A model generated the notes under the pieces. The model was given only the letters and a program-made list of their open reading frames with translations. It did no database searches and had not been told where the DNA came from. From Komarekiella delphini-convector SJRDD-AB1 (GTDB lineage Bacteria; Cyanobacteriota; Cyanobacteriia; Cyanobacteriales; Nostocaceae): DNA of 64,000 bases. Of this stretch, positions 61,679-64,000 are shown in pieces. The stretch covers positions 106,870 to 170,869 of the forward strand of contig NZ_VJXY01000014.1 in the NCBI RefSeq assembly GCF_014831675.1, given 5' to 3'. Position numbers and translations under genes: made by a program. Each line of letters starts with the position of its first letter. The first letter of the stretch is position 1.

Positions 61679-63847
61679 GTGCAAACATTGATCATCGATA
61701 ACTACGATTCTTATACATTTAATCTGTATCAGATAATTGCAGAAGTAAATGGAGAACTGCCGCTGGTTATTCATAATGATCAAGTTGATTGGAGCGAACT
61801 GACAAAACTGGTATTCGACAATGTAGTAATTTCTCCTGGGCCTGGTCGTCCAGAAAAAGCTAAAGACTTCGGTATTTGCCAACAAGTAATCCAAAATGTG
61901 GACGTACCCTTGCTTGGTGTTTGCCTTGGACACCAAGGACTTGGCCATTTATATGGTGGAACTGTTATCCATGCTCCAGAAGTTATGCATGGACGATTAA
62001 GCAAGATCTATCACAGTGGCTCTGAGCTATTCAAGGGAATTCCTAATCCTTTTTGGGTTGTACGCTACCACTCCCTGATTGTTTCAGAAGAATTGCCAAA
62101 CTGCTTAGAAAAAGTTGCCTGGACTGAGGAAGGACTCGTAATGGGTCTACGTCATCGTTATTTACCATTTTGGGGTGTGCAGTTCCATCCTGAATCTATC
62201 TGCACAGAATATGGCAGAAATCTGCTAGAAAACTTTAGAGAAATCACTTGGCAATTTGCTCAAAAAAAAATCAGAACTGGAACACAATGGACAGGATACA
62301 AGGGAGTTTCTCCACTTTTTACTAGCTGTACACGTCAGCAAAGGCAGGAATTTGAAGTTTATAGCAAAAAATTGGATATTTATCCTGATGCAGAACAGGT
62401 ATTTGTCCATTTTTTTAGCAAAGAACCAAACAGCTTTTGGCTCGACAGTAGCCTAGTAGAACCTGGTCTTTCTCGCTTTTCTTTTATGGGAGGGAGTGGT
62501 GGAAAAAACAGCCTATTAGTTCAGTACCGCACCCAAACTAGAGAACTGACCATTACTCAGTTAGGCAAAGTAACACGTTGCACAGAAAATATTTTCGAGT
62601 ATCTCAAACGTGAACTTGAGCGCCGACACTGCTTGTCTGATGAACTTCCTTTCGATTTCAACTGCGGATTTGTTGGCTACTTGGGTTATGAACTCAAGGC
62701 ATCTGGTTCTGAGCTAGTACATTCTGCATTACTTCCCGACGCCGTTTTTCTTTTAGCTGATCAAATAATTGTCTTTGACCACCAGGAACAGACTACCTAT
62801 TTGGTATATCTTGCCAACAAGGGTCAAACCACATCAGCGCAAACCTGGTTTGAGTCAATCGAGCAACAACTTCGCATACTCTCACCCCTACCTCCCATTG
62901 TGCCGCAGGGTAGCCAAGACCTGATCAGATTCCGTTTAAGCAGGTCTTACCAAACTTATATCGACGATATTCAAAAATGTCTACATGAAATCCATGAGGG
63001 AGAGAGTTACCAAGTTTGCCTAACGAATAAGCTTTACACAGATATAACTCCTGACCCGCTAAAATTTTATCGCACATTACGCCGAGTTAATCCAGCACCT
63101 TATGCAGCATTTTTACGCTTTGGTGAAATTGCTATTGCTTGCTCATCTCCAGAACGATTTCTTCAGATTGATCGCCAAGGTTGGGTAGAAACTAAACCAA
63201 TCAAGGGTACTCTGAGGCGTGGACAGACTCCTGAAGAAGACTTTGTACTGCGTGAAAGTTTGCGTAACAGTGAAAAAGACCGGGCTGAAAACCTGATGAT
63301 TGTGGATTTGTTACGTAATGATCTTGGGTTAGTCTGCGAGGTAGGTAGTATCCATGTTCCAAAATTGATGGCTGTGGAAAGTTATGCAACTATGCATCAA
63401 CTTGTTACCACTGTTCGTGGTCGTTTACGCTCGGACATGAGAGCCACCGATTGTATCCGCATGGCGTTTCCTGGTGGGTCGATGACAGGCGCTCCCAAGA
63501 TTAGAACTATGCAGATTATTGATCAGCTTGAGCAAGAGGCGCGGGGAGTTTACTCAGGTGCGATCGGCTTTTTGGGTCTTAATGGTGCAGCAGATCTAAA
63601 TATTGTAATCCGTACCGCAGTCCTGACTCCGCATGAAACTTCTATGGGTATAGGAGGTGGCATTGTCGCATTATCTGATGCTCAAGCGGAATTTGAAGAG
63701 ACTATGCTAAAAGCAAAAGCTTTAATTCAGGCGATGCTCCTCACTGTCTATGGAGAATCCAAGTGTGAGTTATTCTCTATCGAAGCCAAGAGTAGGGATT
63801 TGAGCGATCGCTTTTGGTACTGTGCAAAGTGCGATCGTACTAAATAA
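61679..63847 (+). CDS. pabB: Fused aminodeoxychorismate synthase (PabA-PabB)
   Basis: A 722-residue fused enzyme that makes 4-amino-4-deoxychorismate for folate, from chorismate and glutamine. The start is GTG 61679, giving MQTLIIDNYDSYTFNLYQ (a TTG at 61661 is also in frame). The N-terminal glutamine amidotransferase (about 1-200) has the nucleophile Cys in LGVCLGHQGLGHLYGG and HPES near its end. The synthase half (about 230-700) has PIKGTLRRGQTPEED; the Lys in PIKGT, not PIAGT, marks PabB rather than anthranilate synthase. DRAENLMIVDLLRNDLG and FPGGSMTGAPKIRTM complete the site, and GGGIVALSDAQAEFEETMLKAKA the C-terminus. No pabC adjacent. Confidence 0.93.
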   Translation: MQTLIIDNYDSYTFNLYQIIAEVNGELPLVIHNDQVDWSELTKLVFDNVVISPGPGRPEKAKDFGICQQVIQNVDVPLLGVCLGHQGLGHLYGGTVIHAPEVMHGRLSKIYHSGSELFKGIPNPFWVVRYHSLIVSEELPNCLEKVAWTEEGLVMGLRHRYLPFWGVQFHPESICTEYGRNLLENFREITWQFAQKKIRTGTQWTGYKGVSPLFTSCTRQQRQEFEVYSKKLDIYPDAEQVFVHFFSKEPNSFWLDSSLVEPGLSRFSFMGGSGGKNSLLVQYRTQTRELTITQLGKVTRCTENIFEYLKRELERRHCLSDELPFDFNCGFVGYLGYELKASGSELVHSALLPDAVFLLADQIIVFDHQEQTTYLVYLANKGQTTSAQTWFESIEQQLRILSPLPPIVPQGSQDLIRFRLSRSYQTYIDDIQKCLHEIHEGESYQVCLTNKLYTDITPDPLKFYRTLRRVNPAPYAAFLRFGEIAIACSSPERFLQIDRQGWVETKPIKGTLRRGQTPEEDFVLRESLRNSEKDRAENLMIVDLLRNDLGLVCEVGSIHVPKLMAVESYATMHQLVTTVRGRLRSDMRATDCIRMAFPGGSMTGAPKIRTMQIIDQLEQEARGVYSGAIGFLGLNGAADLNIVIRTAVLTPHETSMGIGGGIVALSDAQAEFEETMLKAKALIQAMLLTVYGESKCELFSIEAKSRDLSDRFWYCAKCDRTK

Positions 63848-64000
63848 CAAATAATATATCAAATTCAATAAGCCAATACTCCGGACAAAATTAGGCGGTA
63901 ATAACGCCGTAAGACCGTAGGTTTTGGTAGTTAGGATGGGATTTAATTATAGTCGGCGAGAGTCCTAACGTTGAAATAAAGGTGTCGAGCAAATGGTCAT

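Noticed and set aside
61661-63847. Anthranilate synthase (TrpE-TrpG fusion)
   Set aside because: The active site reads PIKGT, typical of aminodeoxychorismate synthase, not PIAGT; no trp genes are adjacent.

Overview
The window is chromosomal DNA from a filamentous, probably heterocyst-forming cyanobacterium of the Nostoc/Anabaena group. Evidence: photosystem II genes psbB and psbT, the chlorophyll-biosynthesis factor Ycf54, very frequent GCGATCGC (HIP1) octamers, long AT-rich spacers, tandem heptamer repeats of the STRR type, and many small palindromic or inverted-repeat elements. No rRNA, tRNA, CRISPR array or transposase gene was seen.

Layout. 1-4.7 kb: the 3' part of a SelO-type AMPylase and a peptide-importer pair (substrate-binding lipoprotein, DppB-type permease). 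4.7-9.8 kb: a small cyanobacterial protein, psbB, psbT, ribosomal protein S1 and a HAD hydrolase, with two good terminators. 9.9-19.2 kb: housekeeping and metabolism (Uma2 nuclease-like protein, exonuclease VII xseA-xseB, an atypical sensor kinase, proline iminopeptidase, an amidase divergent from a TetR regulator with a clear operator, DUF1499, a glycosyltransferase). 19.2-32.5 kb: an accessory region rich in small repeats, with a lone PotC-type permease, two AAA-like NTPase genes (the second with 14 WD40 blades), a zinc-ribbon/Ser-Thr kinase/FGE fusion, a DUF433 antitoxin with a broken DUF5615 toxin, and a DUF1517 membrane protein. 32.5-37 kb: a long spacer, a glycosyltransferase, a GNAT, and thiE-thiS. 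37-48.7 kb: envelope and secreted proteins (two DUF1565 beta-helix proteins, one with six SLH repeats; a PEP-CTERM protein; a CARDB/RTX protein). 49-54.4 kb: a parvulin-type isomerase, an ABC exporter, an ExoD protein and an ABC-2 permease. 54.6-58.5 kb: an EACC1-like gene directly upstream of a caspase-TPR gene, then a decayed Uma2 gene and an intact Uma2. 58.6-64 kb: pdxJ, a SnoaL-like protein, ycf54, a two-domain secreted protein and fused pabA-pabB.

How genes may work together. The EACC1-like plus caspase/TPR pair at 54.6-57.2 kb has the arrangement of NTP-dependent or caspase-effector conflict systems described in multicellular bacteria. It is the best candidate for an interesting immune or regulated-death locus. 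The AAA-like/WD40 gene and the kinase-FGE gene carry domains often found in the same signalling and conflict networks, but they are 27 kb away and no direct link is shown.

The window also holds a rich set of non-autonomous repeats. There are two identical 166-bp elements, three further inverted-repeat families, and a 130-bp element in two diverged copies whose differences preserve base pairing. Several short repeats have entered coding sequence in frame. All functions are assigned by reading motifs; no database search was run.
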